In this document: piece by piece, positions 1 to 9,087 of the stretch
How the letters are laid out: every line of letters starts with the position of its first letter
Position numbering within the stretch: the first letter of the stretch is position 1
NCBI GenBank assembly: GCA_900555045.1
Contig: USJW01000013.1
Location: 1-59,532, forward strand
Origin: an uncultured Clostridium sp.
GTDB lineage: Bacteria > Bacillota > Clostridia > Lachnospirales > Lachnospiraceae
DNA length: 59,532 nt
Direction of reading: 5' to 3'
The notes under the pieces: generated by a model
What the model was told of the DNA's origin: nothing
The model's database searches: none
The model's input: the letters and a program-made list of their open reading frames with translations, nothing else
Made by a program: the position numbers and the translations under genes

Positions 1-20
1 GACGTGTGCTCTTCCGATCT
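1..20 (+). other. Illumina TruSeq adapter remnant (contamination)
   Basis: The first 20 bases match the 3' end of the Illumina TruSeq read-2 adapter (ending in GCTCTTCCGATCT). Native sequence begins at about base 21. It is untrimmed library sequence at a contig end and carries no biological signal; the GATC at 16-19 belongs to it. Confidence 0.96.
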
Positions 21-76
21 ATAATCCAATACTATAATCCACATGGAGGCCGGAGGCTGTGGGAGGAGGAAAGAAG

Positions 77-1144
77 ATGGAGAGAAAAAGAATCAGGGAT
101 TTTGGCATTGTGCCGGGCGTCATGAAAACCGGACCTAAAAATAAGATTACAGACGTGCCTGGCGTGCTGGTAGGCCATAAGACAGTGAGAAATGGGGACA
201 ACAGGACCGGCGTCACGGTCATTGTTCCGGGACCGGGAAATGTATTTGAACGCAAGTTCATCGCTGCGGGATATGTGCACAATGGGTTCGGCAAGACCTG
301 CGGCCTGGTCCAGGTGGAGGAGCTGGGAACCCTGGAGACGCCCATTGCCCTGACCAATACCCTGAACGTGGGGCTGGCAGCCGACGCCCTGGTGGAGTAT
401 ACCATCAGGCAGTGCGAAAAGGACCAGGTGGAGGTCACATCCGTAAGCCCGGTTGTGGGTGAGTGCAATGACTGCAGAATTAACCGTATCCAGCACAGGG
501 CTGTGTCCATGGAGGATGTGATGGAGGCATTATCCGGTGCTGGTGAGGATTTTGAGGAGGGTGATGTGGGCGCAGGCACGGGAACTGTGTGCTACGGCCT
601 GAAGGGGGGAATCGGCTCCGCCTCCAGAGTTATGAGAATCGGCGGGGTAAATTACACGCTGGGGGTTCTGGTGCAGTCCAATTTCGGGGCGACAGAGGAC
701 CTGGTCATAGACGGCATCCGGGCAGGCCAACGGATTCTGGAGGAAAAGGAAAGGCGCAGGAAGATGGCCACAGCAGAACAGGACCAGGGGTCCATCATGA
801 CCATTATCGCCACGGACCTGCCTGTCAGTGACCGTCAGCTAAAGCGCATCATCCGCCGGGCCGGTGTGGGCATTGCCAGGACAGGCGCCTACACCGGACA
901 CGGCAGCGGTGAGGTTATGATTGGGTTCACCACCGCAGGACGCCTGCAGGGAAAGGACAGCCCGGAAATCATGACAAGCACCTGTATCAGGGAGGATCTG
1001 ATTAACGTGGCCTTCAAGGCAGCCGCGGAAGCTGTCAATGAAGCCATACTGAATTCCATGACAGCAGCCGGACGTACCGGGGGACTGGCAGGGGAGGTGT
1101 ATTACAGCCTGTCGGAGTTCCTTCCGCAGATTCTTAAACATTAA
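77..1144 (+). CDS. P1-family (DmpA-type) aminopeptidase / D-esterase
   Basis: A 355-residue N-terminal-nucleophile hydrolase of the DmpA/BapA family (L-aminopeptidase/D-esterase or beta-peptidyl aminopeptidase). These precursors cut themselves before a serine that becomes the nucleophile of the beta chain. Here Gly238-Ser239, in DQGSIMTIIATDLP, fits that site. The family signatures GLKGGIGSASR (about 175-184) and GIARTG are also present. The ATG at 77 is preferred because GGAGGAGG lies 8 bases upstream; an in-frame GTG at 59 sits before that site. No signal peptide, so cytoplasmic. Its stop overlaps the stop of the convergent regulator in a TTAA. It probably trims unusual (D-, beta- or N-terminally blocked) peptides brought in by the neighbouring ABC system; the exact substrate is unknown. 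Confidence 0.9.
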   Translation: MERKRIRDFGIVPGVMKTGPKNKITDVPGVLVGHKTVRNGDNRTGVTVIVPGPGNVFERKFIAAGYVHNGFGKTCGLVQVEELGTLETPIALTNTLNVGLAADALVEYTIRQCEKDQVEVTSVSPVVGECNDCRINRIQHRAVSMEDVMEALSGAGEDFEEGDVGAGTGTVCYGLKGGIGSASRVMRIGGVNYTLGVLVQSNFGATEDLVIDGIRAGQRILEEKERRRKMATAEQDQGSIMTIIATDLPVSDRQLKRIIRRAGVGIARTGAYTGHGSGEVMIGFTTAGRLQGKDSPEIMTSTCIREDLINVAFKAAAEAVNEAILNSMTAAGRTGGLAGEVYYSLSEFLPQILKH

Positions 1145-3252
1145 TGGCGAAGGGACATAAGCCCCTGCTCCGTTATCTCGCAGCCTCCCCTGGTGCGGTT
1201 GATGCGGATAAGTCCTTCTTCGGATAATTCTTTCAGCAGCCCCCGCAGGCGGCCGTCGCTTAATTCCACGCCGGCCTCTGCCAGGGCATTTTTTATGGAT
1301 CCCCGGCCGATGCGGGGGGAGGCAGCTATGGCAGCCAGCACCCTGAGGCGGACCGGGCTGTGGTCCTGGTCGGACTTTCGCATCTGGTTCCTGATATAGG
1401 AGGGCAGCTGTGCCAGTATCAGGGGATGGGCAGCATAGTGGGAGAAGAAATAGCGGGTCAGGTTGTAAAGCTCCTGGACGTTGCCGGGGTAATCGTAGTC
1501 CATCATGAAGTCAAAGAGACTGGAGGACAGGATATCCCTGGCCATAAGGCTTTTGTTGTGGAACAGCTCCCGGAAGAACTGGTCCATGAGCAGAGGGATG
1601 TCCTCCCTGCGTTTCCTGAGGGGCAGGGTGTCGATGGAGGCCGCATTCAGAAGGAAAAACAGCTCTTCCCGGAAGGTGCCCTGCTTTACCATCCCGTACA
1701 GGTCCTGTCCGGACGTGGCGATGATGCGCACGTCAAAGGGGGAGAAGCGGGTTCCGAAGACATTTCCGGTCCGGTTGTCCTGAAGAATGTGAATCAGGAG
1801 TCCCTGAATCTCAGGAGACAGGTACTCGGCGCTGTCAATGAGCAGGGTTCCGTGGTTGGCCTCTTTGAACAGTCCTAACATCTGGGAGAGGGGATCGGAG
1901 ACAGCTAGGGCTGCTCCTGACAGGCAGGAGGTACTGTCCGGATCGGATAATACGCCTGGGCCGGGAGCGCTGTCCGGGCCGGTGACTCCATTTGGGCCGA
2001 AGGCTCCGTTTATCCTTGCGGCCGCATTAAGCCCCATAGGCATATTCAGACAGACAAAGGGATGCTGCCTCCTGGAGGATGTCTTATGTATGGCTCTGGC
2101 CAGGAGTTTTTTCTGGGTTCCGCTCTCGCCCTGAATCAGCACGGGGAAGTCATAGAGAGAGAGCCTTCTGGCATATTCCAGGATACTCTTCATAGGCTCC
2201 GAGGCAGTGGTAAAGCTGGTGAACATGCTGTCCGCATATCTGGAGTCGAAGAATACAGGGTCAGGGGGAGGCGGGTAATCCCCGGTCCCGTCGGCCAGCA
2301 CAGGACACGGCGTGCTGTTGAGCAGGTAAAGGGGTTCATGGTTGGGCAGCAGCAGTTCAAGGGAGCTGAGCAGGAGATGCTTTCCGCTGCGGTTCATCAC
2401 CTTGTAATCCGCACTGTGACAGAAATCCATGCCTTTGCAGGGCTGGGGCAGAAACTGTGACAGATTCCGGCCCGTGGTGCCTGTCTCCGGCAGCTCCAGG
2501 TCCATGGAGAATCTGCGGTTGACCATATTGATTTCCCCGCGGACCGACAGAAGGCACAGGCCTATGGGAAGATTGCTGATAACGGTCTGGAGAAGCTGCC
2601 GGGAATAGATGTAGTCCTGGTAATAGGCGCTGGTCAGCTTGGCAATCTGCATGATGCTGTTCACATAGGATTTGGTAATCTGGTTGGACAGGCTGGCGGG
2701 AAGATGAAAGTACTCGCACAGCTCATTGACGGTGGAGATGTCGATGATGCGGTTGCCGATATCAATGACATTGGTGATATGGCTGGGAACCAGCTGGGGC
2801 TCGCCCACGGTGATGGCATAGTGGATGGACTCGTCGGCCTGGATGCATCCGGGATAAAAGGGCTCAAACCGGTACTGCACCACCCCCGCCTCCTTGAGCT
2901 GGTCCATGATGGTGACAATGGAGTCATAGGTATCATTTACTATGTAGACACGCTCACCGGGCGGTATGCGGATGATTTGGTCCAGACAGGCATGGTTGAA
3001 GGTCCTGGTACAGATAATCTGCATGACCTCCTTTGGGATGGATATGGGAAATTCTGACTGGACCAGGGGGCTGGAAAACAGGATGCACTGGTATCCCTTG
3101 ATTTGCTCCGGCCGCTGGACCTGGTCCAGCCCAATTGTATCAAAGGCAATATGGGCTCCCAATATCTTGTGGAGATAGCTCTGGAATTCAAGGCGTATGC
3201 TGGAATTGATGCTGACGATGAGCACATGGTATTTTGGCTGGCTTCTGTCCAT
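1141..3252 (-). CDS. Degenerate NtrC-like AAA+ transcriptional regulator with PAS domain and winged-helix C-terminus
   Basis: A 703-residue protein built like a sigma-54 activator but eroded at the key motifs. Residues about 1-210 are an unrecognised sensory region and about 215-300 look PAS-like. The AAA+ core (about 345-600) keeps GESGT but reads QKK instead of GKE in Walker A (374-381). Walker B is LLIDS (470-474) rather than LFLDE, and the GAFTGA loop is replaced by a Gly/Pro/Asp/Ser-rich insert (about 416-445). The FREELFFLLN arginine-finger region remains. The C-terminus (about 632-703) is a winged helix-turn-helix, not a Fis-type HTH. It therefore probably does not drive sigma-54 RNA polymerase. 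Divergent from the dipeptide operon, it is the likely regulator of that operon. Confidence 0.85.
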   Translation of the reverse strand: MDRSQPKYHVLIVSINSSIRLEFQSYLHKILGAHIAFDTIGLDQVQRPEQIKGYQCILFSSPLVQSEFPISIPKEVMQIICTRTFNHACLDQIIRIPPGERVYIVNDTYDSIVTIMDQLKEAGVVQYRFEPFYPGCIQADESIHYAITVGEPQLVPSHITNVIDIGNRIIDISTVNELCEYFHLPASLSNQITKSYVNSIMQIAKLTSAYYQDYIYSRQLLQTVISNLPIGLCLLSVRGEINMVNRRFSMDLELPETGTTGRNLSQFLPQPCKGMDFCHSADYKVMNRSGKHLLLSSLELLLPNHEPLYLLNSTPCPVLADGTGDYPPPPDPVFFDSRYADSMFTSFTTASEPMKSILEYARRLSLYDFPVLIQGESGTQKKLLARAIHKTSSRRQHPFVCLNMPMGLNAAARINGAFGPNGVTGPDSAPGPGVLSDPDSTSCLSGAALAVSDPLSQMLGLFKEANHGTLLIDSAEYLSPEIQGLLIHILQDNRTGNVFGTRFSPFDVRIIATSGQDLYGMVKQGTFREELFFLLNAASIDTLPLRKRREDIPLLMDQFFRELFHNKSLMARDILSSSLFDFMMDYDYPGNVQELYNLTRYFFSHYAAHPLILAQLPSYIRNQMRKSDQDHSPVRLRVLAAIAASPRIGRGSIKNALAEAGVELSDGRLRGLLKELSEEGLIRINRTRGGCEITEQGLMSLRH

Positions 3253-3369
3253 GGTTTCTCCTCCTGTACTGTATTAGGTTAATTATAACAAAAAGTTTGG
3301 GATATAACAACCTAATGACTTTAAATTTTAAATTGTAACGAATGCTTTACGGAAAAAAGAATGTTTTAT

Positions 3370-3399
3370 TTGACAAGGCAGCACAGAAACGTGTAAAAT
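3370..3399 (+). promoter_or_regulatory. Sigma-A promoter of the first dipeptide ABC operon
   Basis: TTGACA (3370-3375), an 18-base spacer and TAAAAT (3394-3399), about 90 bases before the binding-protein start. The 235-bp divergent region to the NtrC-like gene is AT-rich; no -24/-12 sigma-54 element was seen. Confidence 0.65.
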
Positions 3400-3487
3400 T
3401 ATTGTAAGCAAGGATGCTTACGAAATGAGCGTGAGAGCTGTAGGTTTCCAGGCTTTTTTTGTATCATCATAAAAAGGAGGATATTCT

Positions 3488-5173
3488 ATGAAGAAAAGCG
3501 GAAAGAAGCTGTGCGCCCTGGCACTGGCTGCTGCCATGCTGGGATTGACGGCATGCGGTTCATCATCAGGCACTACTGATACGACCACGGCAGCTGCAGG
3601 CGGGGCGGCAGCTACAGAAGAAACGACAGCAGCGGCAGCTGTTGCGGAGGGAGAGTCTGTTTCACAGGAAACAGATATTATAGGAGCAGTCAATGTGGAC
3701 TTTACCACACTGGATCCGTTAGATACCAGCGACACCCTCTCAGGAGGCGTTCAGCGTCTTATCATGGACGGATTGTTTGGGTTTGACGACGAAATGAAAA
3801 TCATTCCCATGCTGGCAACGGAGTATACGGCCAATGACAGCGCCACGGAGTTCACCATCAAGCTGAGAGAGGGAATCACATTCTCTGACGGAACCCCATG
3901 GAACGCAGAGGCTGCCAAAGCCAACTTTGACCGTTGGGCGGACAAGTCCTTAGGACTTAAGAGAACCACATTGTTATGTAATATACTGGATACCACTACG
4001 GTTCAGGATGATTATACAATCGTAGTAAAACTGTCCTCACCCTTTGGCGCGTTCATTGAGACACTGGCCCATCCGGCCTGCGTGGTCATGAGCCCCAAGG
4101 TAATCGAGCAGGGCTCCACGGCATGCGCAGAGGCCCCCATCGGCACAGGACAGTATACATTTAAAGAGTGGATTCAGGGAGACCACCTTACGGTTGAGCT
4201 GAACAAGGACTGGTGGGGCTATGACGCTGACATCTGCGGCGGCACGGCTCTGGCTGACAAGGACGCCGGCTTCAAGAGCATCACCTTAAAGCCTGTACCT
4301 GAGTCCGCCACCAGGGTTGCCATGATTCAGTCCGGCGATGCCCAGCTTATCTGGCCTGTACCGGATGAAAACCTGGCAGGACTTAAATCCGATCCCAACG
4401 TGATCGTGGGACAGGACCAGGGCCTGGTAGTCCGTTACCTGATGATGAACAACCAGAAGAAACCATTCAATGACAAGAAAGTCCGTCAGGCTATCAACTA
4501 TGCTATCAATAAAGAGGCATATGTGGCAGTTGTCAAGAATGGCAACTCTGAGCCGGGAACCTCTGTCATTGCTCCCAAGCTTCAGTACTACAAGGGAAAT
4601 GATCCTTATCCATACGACATCGAGAAGGCAAAATCACTGCTTGCAGAGGCAGGCTATCCGGACGGCTTTAAGACAACCCTGATATTTGCCAACACTTCCG
4701 CCAACATGAAGCAGGGCGAGTTCTTAAAGCAGCAGCTTGCCGAGGTGGGTATTGATGTTGAGCTTATCAGCCTGGAGAGCGCAATTGTAAACGAGAAGGT
4801 CCAGGATACGGACGCTCCCGGCGCAGAGGCAGAAGTTGATATGTACATCATCGGCTGGTCATCCTCTACCGGCGACGCGGACTGGGGAATCCGTCCTCTG
4901 CTGGCAAAAGAGTCTGAGCCTCCTATGAGCTACAATATCTGCTATTTCGAGAACGAGGAATTAGACGGATATCTGAAGGACGGCCTGAACACAGCTGACC
5001 GTGATAAGAGAGCAGAAGCATATGCCAAGGCTCAGGACCTGATTTGGGAAGAGAGTCCTCTGGTATGTCTGGCAACTGACTTCAACTCCTGGGCAACTTC
5101 CAATAAGATGGTAAATGTAAAGATGTTCCCAGATAACTGCCTTAATATCAGAAATGGTAAGATGACGAAATAA
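3488..5173 (+). CDS. Dipeptide/oligopeptide ABC transporter substrate-binding lipoprotein (SBP family 5)
   Basis: Extracytoplasmic lipoprotein of 561 residues that captures peptides for the DppBCDF pump. It has a short Lys-rich start, a hydrophobic stretch and a lipobox (LTAC, Cys about 22). An Ala/Thr/Glu-rich tether to about residue 60 is followed by a full family-5 binding fold, including the conserved opening segment about LDPLDTSDTLSGGV and the FSDGTPW loop. The ATG follows an AAGGAGG by 8 bases. It is the first gene of the left dipeptide operon, and a terminator-like hairpin lies between it and dppB, which would keep binding protein in excess over permease. Ligand cannot be read from sequence; the peptidases downstream point to peptides with D-residues. 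Confidence 0.93.
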   Translation: MKKSGKKLCALALAAAMLGLTACGSSSGTTDTTTAAAGGAAATEETTAAAAVAEGESVSQETDIIGAVNVDFTTLDPLDTSDTLSGGVQRLIMDGLFGFDDEMKIIPMLATEYTANDSATEFTIKLREGITFSDGTPWNAEAAKANFDRWADKSLGLKRTTLLCNILDTTTVQDDYTIVVKLSSPFGAFIETLAHPACVVMSPKVIEQGSTACAEAPIGTGQYTFKEWIQGDHLTVELNKDWWGYDADICGGTALADKDAGFKSITLKPVPESATRVAMIQSGDAQLIWPVPDENLAGLKSDPNVIVGQDQGLVVRYLMMNNQKKPFNDKKVRQAINYAINKEAYVAVVKNGNSEPGTSVIAPKLQYYKGNDPYPYDIEKAKSLLAEAGYPDGFKTTLIFANTSANMKQGEFLKQQLAEVGIDVELISLESAIVNEKVQDTDAPGAEAEVDMYIIGWSSSTGDADWGIRPLLAKESEPPMSYNICYFENEELDGYLKDGLNTADRDKRAEAYAKAQDLIWEESPLVCLATDFNSWATSNKMVNVKMFPDNCLNIRNGKMTK

Positions 5174-5180
5174 AAGGCTT

Positions 5181-5219
5181 AAGGGTCTGGCGGAGGGGGA
5201 TTCTCTGCCAGACCTTTTT
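5181..5219 (+). terminator. Intrinsic terminator / attenuator between binding protein and permease genes
   Basis: Inverted repeat AAGGGTCTGGCGGAG / CTCTGCCAGACCTT followed by TTTTT. It lies inside the operon, so it probably reduces rather than stops read-through into dppBCDF. Confidence 0.8.
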
Positions 5220-5272
5220 AAGATAAAATACAGGGTGTATACCCAATAATGATATGAGAGGTGAGAGTTTAT

Positions 5273-6193
5273 ATGCTGAGATACATATGTAAAAGAGTTG
5301 TTGGAGTTATACCAACCCTGATTATCGTAGTTACGTTTGTATTCTTCTTTGTGCGCCTGATTCCCGGAGATCCGGCCAGGCAGGTGGCAGGACCGCAGGC
5401 AACCAAAGAGGACGTGGAACTGGTAAGGGAGCAGCTGGGCCTTAACAAGCCCCTTCCCCAGCAGTATATCAGCTACGTGACAGGACTTGTAAAGGGGGAT
5501 TTGGGCACATCGCTGAGAACCAAGCGCCCGGTGCTGACTGAGGTCCAGGGCCGCTACATGAATACGGTGCAGCTCACCCTTTTAAGCCTGACCTGGAGCG
5601 TGATTGCAGGCGTCCTTATCGGCGTATGGTCAGGAAGGAACAGAAGCAAGTGGCAGGACTATACAGGAATGACCGTGGCTGTCTCAGGTATATCCATGCC
5701 CTCCTTCTGGATTGGGTTCATGCTTATCATGGTTTTTGCGGTCAAGTACAGGCTGCTGCCCACCACCGGGGCCGGCTCCTTCAAGAACCTGATTCTGCCG
5801 TCCATCACGCTGGGAGTCAGCATTGCGGCCATTATTGCCCGCTTTACCCGTTCCTCTGTCATCGAGGTGCTGAAGGAGGATTACGTGCGTACGGCCAGGG
5901 CCAAAGGCCTGCGGGAAAAGACGGTTATCTGGAAGCATGTGTTCCGTAACTGTATGATATCCGTGGTGACGGTTGTGGGACTTCAGTTCGGTTTTCTTCT
6001 GGGCGGTTCCGTTGTGACGGAAACTGTGTTCGCGTTTCCGGGACTTGGTTCCCTTCTGATTGAATCCGTAAACTACAGGGATTATCCCGCAATCCAGTCG
6101 CTGATTCTTATATTTTCCCTGCATTTCGTACTGATTAACCTGGTTGTGGACGTACTGTACGCAGTGCTGAATCCGGAAATCCAATTGAGCTAA
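5273..6193 (+). CDS. dppB: Dipeptide ABC transporter permease DppB
   Basis: Inner-membrane permease of 306 residues (BPD_transp_1 family) with about six membrane segments. It carries the DppB N-terminal motif PGDPAR (about 34-39) and the EAA loop that docks on the ATPases (DYVRTARAKGL, about 206-216). The ATG at 5273 is chosen over an upstream in-frame GTG (5261) because AGGTGAG sits 7 bases before the ATG and overlaps the GTG. It pairs with DppC encoded 16 bases downstream. Confidence 0.93.
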   Translation: MLRYICKRVVGVIPTLIIVVTFVFFFVRLIPGDPARQVAGPQATKEDVELVREQLGLNKPLPQQYISYVTGLVKGDLGTSLRTKRPVLTEVQGRYMNTVQLTLLSLTWSVIAGVLIGVWSGRNRSKWQDYTGMTVAVSGISMPSFWIGFMLIMVFAVKYRLLPTTGAGSFKNLILPSITLGVSIAAIIARFTRSSVIEVLKEDYVRTARAKGLREKTVIWKHVFRNCMISVVTVVGLQFGFLLGGSVVTETVFAFPGLGSLLIESVNYRDYPAIQSLILIFSLHFVLINLVVDVLYAVLNPEIQLS

Positions 6194-6209
6194 AAGGGGG
6201 CGACAAAAG

Positions 6210-7088
6210 ATGGCTAAGAATAAAGTGTTAACTGAAAAGACGGACATCAATACCCCGTTTTCAGAGTTTGTAAGAAAGTTTAAAAAACAGAAAACAGCCA
6301 TGGTTGCCATGGTATTTCTGGTGTTTCTTGTGGTGCTGGCATTTATCAGCTATAAGATTGCCCCTTACGGCATCAATGAATATGATTACTCTGCCATTAT
6401 GCAGCCGCCTACGGCCGCCCATCTTTTCGGCACCGATGAGTTCGGCAGGGATTTGTTTTCCAGGGTAATCTGCGGAACCAGGATTTCCCTCAGCGTGGGT
6501 CTGTTTGCAGTGACCGTGGGAATGCTTGTGGGAACCATTATGGGACTTTTGGCCGGATACTACGGCGGCATCGTTGATTCCATCATCATGCGTATCTGCG
6601 ACGTGCTGCTGGCCTTCCCGGGACTTATCCTGGCTATTGCCATTGTGGCCATCCTGGGAAGCGGACTGTATAACGTGGTAATCGCGGTTGCGGTATTCAA
6701 TATCCCCAAGTTTGCCCGTCTGGTGAGAGGCAATACACTGGAGACAAAGAACAGCGTGTTTGTACAGGCCGCCCGCAACATCGGAGCCGGCGACATGCGC
6801 ATCCTGTTCAAGCATATCCTGCCCAGCGCCATTCCCAATATCATCGTACAGTACACCATGTCCATCGGAACCTCCATCATCACTGCTTCCAGCCTTAGCT
6901 TTTTAGGCATGGGCGCCCAGCCTCCCACACCTGAGTGGGGACTGCTTCTGAGCAATGGACGTAACTACATGCTGACAAGCTGGCATATCACCCTGTTTCC
7001 GGGTCTTGCAATCTTCTTTACCGTGCTCTGCTTCAATCTGCTGGGCGACGGCCTGAGAGACGCGCTGGATCCAAAACTGACTGATTAG
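6210..7088 (+). CDS. dppC: Dipeptide ABC transporter permease DppC
   Basis: Second permease half, 292 residues. A cytoplasmic start with the OppC-type N-terminal segment is followed by the characteristic FGTDEFGRDLFSRV loop (about 72-85), five to six membrane helices and the EAA loop FVQAARNIGAGD. An AAAAGGGGG ribosome site precedes the ATG. Translationally close to dppB and dppD in the same operon. Confidence 0.93.
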   Translation: MAKNKVLTEKTDINTPFSEFVRKFKKQKTAMVAMVFLVFLVVLAFISYKIAPYGINEYDYSAIMQPPTAAHLFGTDEFGRDLFSRVICGTRISLSVGLFAVTVGMLVGTIMGLLAGYYGGIVDSIIMRICDVLLAFPGLILAIAIVAILGSGLYNVVIAVAVFNIPKFARLVRGNTLETKNSVFVQAARNIGAGDMRILFKHILPSAIPNIIVQYTMSIGTSIITASSLSFLGMGAQPPTPEWGLLLSNGRNYMLTSWHITLFPGLAIFFTVLCFNLLGDGLRDALDPKLTD

Positions 7089-7099
7089 GAGTGGGACTT

Positions 7100-8095
7100 A
7101 TGGAGAATACGAATAATAATATTTTAGAGATTAAGAATCTGCACACCTACTTCTACACGGACAGCGGTGTGATTAAATCAGTAGATGGCGTGGATATTGA
7201 ACTGAGAGAGGGCACAACCCTTGGAATCGTGGGAGAATCAGGCAGCGGCAAGAGCGTGACCGCCCTGTCCGTCATGGGACTTCTGATGGGAACCACAGGA
7301 AAGGTGGCGGAAGGGGAAATCCTGTTTGAAGGCCGCGATTTGACAAAGCTGGATGATGAGGAGCGCAGGAAGATGCGCGGGGAAAAGATTTCCATGATTT
7401 TCCAGGAACCAATGACCAGCCTGAACCCTGTCATGAAGATTGGGGACCAGATAACGGAATGTATCCTGATGCACAATAACATAAGCAAGCAGGAAGCCTG
7501 GGACAAGGCAGTGGAGATGCTGAAGCTGACAGGTGTTCCCAGGGTGGAGCGCATGATGAAGGAATATCCCTTCCAGCTCTCCGGCGGCCAGCGCCAGAGA
7601 GTCATGATAGCCATGGCGCTGGTGTGCAAGCCGAAAATCCTCATAGCGGATGAGCCTACCACGGCGCTGGACGTTACCATCCAGGCCCAGATTCTGGACT
7701 TGATGGAGAATCTGAAGCAGAAAACAGGAACCTCCATTCTGTTTATCACCCATGACCTTGGTGTGGTGGCAGAGGTTTGCGACGACGTGGTGGTCATGTA
7801 CAGCGGCCGTGTGGTGGAGAAGGGCGACGTAAGGTCCATTTTTGCCAGTCCGTCCCATCCGTATACCAAGGGTCTTCTGGCATCTATTCCCAAGCTGGGA
7901 GAGTGCGCCGAGGAGCTGGAATCCATTCCGGGCAATGTCCCCAATCCAAAGTACATGCCCCAGGGATGTAAATTCGCTCCCAGATGTTCCTGCGCCTTTG
8001 ATAAGTGCAGGGAGGAAGAACCCGGCTTCTACGACGTGGGAGAAGGCCATATGAGCCGCTGCTGGCTCTGTGAAAAGAAAGGCGGTGACGCGTGA
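7100..8095 (+). CDS. dppD: Dipeptide ABC transporter ATPase DppD
   Basis: ATP-binding subunit, 331 residues. Walker A GESGSGKS, signature LSGGQRQRV, Walker B ILIADEPT and the switch histidine in ITHDLG are intact. The C-terminal oligopeptide-transporter domain carries the Cys pattern CKFAPRCSCAFDKC, known in this family as a probable iron-sulfur site. The ATG at 7100 is used because AGGAG ends 8 bases upstream; the in-frame GTG at 7091 overlaps that ribosome site. The stop overlaps the dppF start (TGATG). Confidence 0.93.
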   Translation: MENTNNNILEIKNLHTYFYTDSGVIKSVDGVDIELREGTTLGIVGESGSGKSVTALSVMGLLMGTTGKVAEGEILFEGRDLTKLDDEERRKMRGEKISMIFQEPMTSLNPVMKIGDQITECILMHNNISKQEAWDKAVEMLKLTGVPRVERMMKEYPFQLSGGQRQRVMIAMALVCKPKILIADEPTTALDVTIQAQILDLMENLKQKTGTSILFITHDLGVVAEVCDDVVVMYSGRVVEKGDVRSIFASPSHPYTKGLLASIPKLGECAEELESIPGNVPNPKYMPQGCKFAPRCSCAFDKCREEEPGFYDVGEGHMSRCWLCEKKGGDA

Positions 8096-9087
8096 TGGCA
8101 GATATCCTGCTGAATGTTGAAGGTATGAAAGTGTATTATCCTGTGAAGGGGGATTTTGGCAAAGGGCGTGAATTCGTCAAGGCGGTAGACGGCGTTTCCT
8201 TCGAGGTGCGAAAGGGCGAGGTGTTCGGCATCGTAGGCGAGTCCGGCTGCGGCAAGTCCACGTTGGGAAGAGGAATCTGCAAGCTGGAGACTCCCACGGC
8301 AGGTAAGATCGTCCTGTCCGGGGAAGATATCTCCTCCTATGGCAGAAAGCAGATGCGCTCCGTGCGCAAAAAGGTGCAGATGGTGTTCCAGGACCCATAT
8401 GCGTCCCTGAATCCCAGGATGTCAATATTTGACATCATCGCGGAGCCGTTAATCATACACGGTCTGACAAAGAGCAAGAAGGAACTGGAAGACCGCGTCA
8501 TGGAGCTTCTGAGAAAGGTTGGACTGGATGATTACCATGCCAACCGTTATCCCCATGAATTTTCCGGCGGCCAGCGCCAGCGTATCGGAATCGCCAGGGC
8601 CCTGGCAGTTGAGCCGGAGCTGATCATAGCGGACGAGCCCGTGTCGGCCCTGGACGTGTCCATCCAGGCCCAGGTGTTAAACCTGCTGCACCAGCTTCAG
8701 AAGGAGTTTAACCTGACCTATATATTCGTGGCCCATGACCTGAGCGTGGTGGAGCACATCAGCGACCGGGTGGGCGTCATGTATCTGGGTAACTTTGTGG
8801 AGGTGGGGGACAAGCGCAAGCTGTACAGCAATCCCCTTCATCCTTACACCCAGGCCCTTCTGTCAGCCGTACCGGTACCGGATCCAACGGCAAAGAAGGA
8901 CCGCATCATACTGGAGGGAAGCATCCCGTCGGCATTAAATCCGCCAAGCGGCTGCAAGTTCCACACCAGATGCCCCCGGTGCATGGACATTTGCAAGCAA
9001 AAGGCGCCGGAGCGCTACCAGGTATCCGACGACCATTATGTATACTGCCATCTCTATGATGACAAAATCAAGGAGAACAAGGGATGA
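8095..9087 (+). CDS. dppF: Dipeptide ABC transporter ATPase DppF
   Basis: Second ATPase, about 330 residues. Walker A GESGCGKS, signature FSGGQRQRIGIARAL, Walker B LIIADEPV and VAHDLSV are complete; the C-terminal tail has CKFHTRCPRCMDIC. GTG (8092) and ATG (8095) are adjacent possible starts, and both overlap the dppD stop, so the two ATPases are translationally coupled. The gene end overlaps the M55 peptidase start by ATGA, which places that peptidase in the transporter operon. Confidence 0.93.
   Translation: MADILLNVEGMKVYYPVKGDFGKGREFVKAVDGVSFEVRKGEVFGIVGESGCGKSTLGRGICKLETPTAGKIVLSGEDISSYGRKQMRSVRKKVQMVFQDPYASLNPRMSIFDIIAEPLIIHGLTKSKKELEDRVMELLRKVGLDDYHANRYPHEFSGGQRQRIGIARALAVEPELIIADEPVSALDVSIQAQVLNLLHQLQKEFNLTYIFVAHDLSVVEHISDRVGVMYLGNFVEVGDKRKLYSNPLHPYTQALLSAVPVPDPTAKKDRIILEGSIPSALNPPSGCKFHTRCPRCMDICKQKAPERYQVSDDHYVYCHLYDDKIKENKG

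Noticed and set aside
3253..3487. Sigma-54 promoter driven by the NtrC-like regulator
   Set aside because: No TGGCAC-N5-TTGCA type element on either strand; a sigma-A promoter is present, and the regulator lacks GAFTGA.
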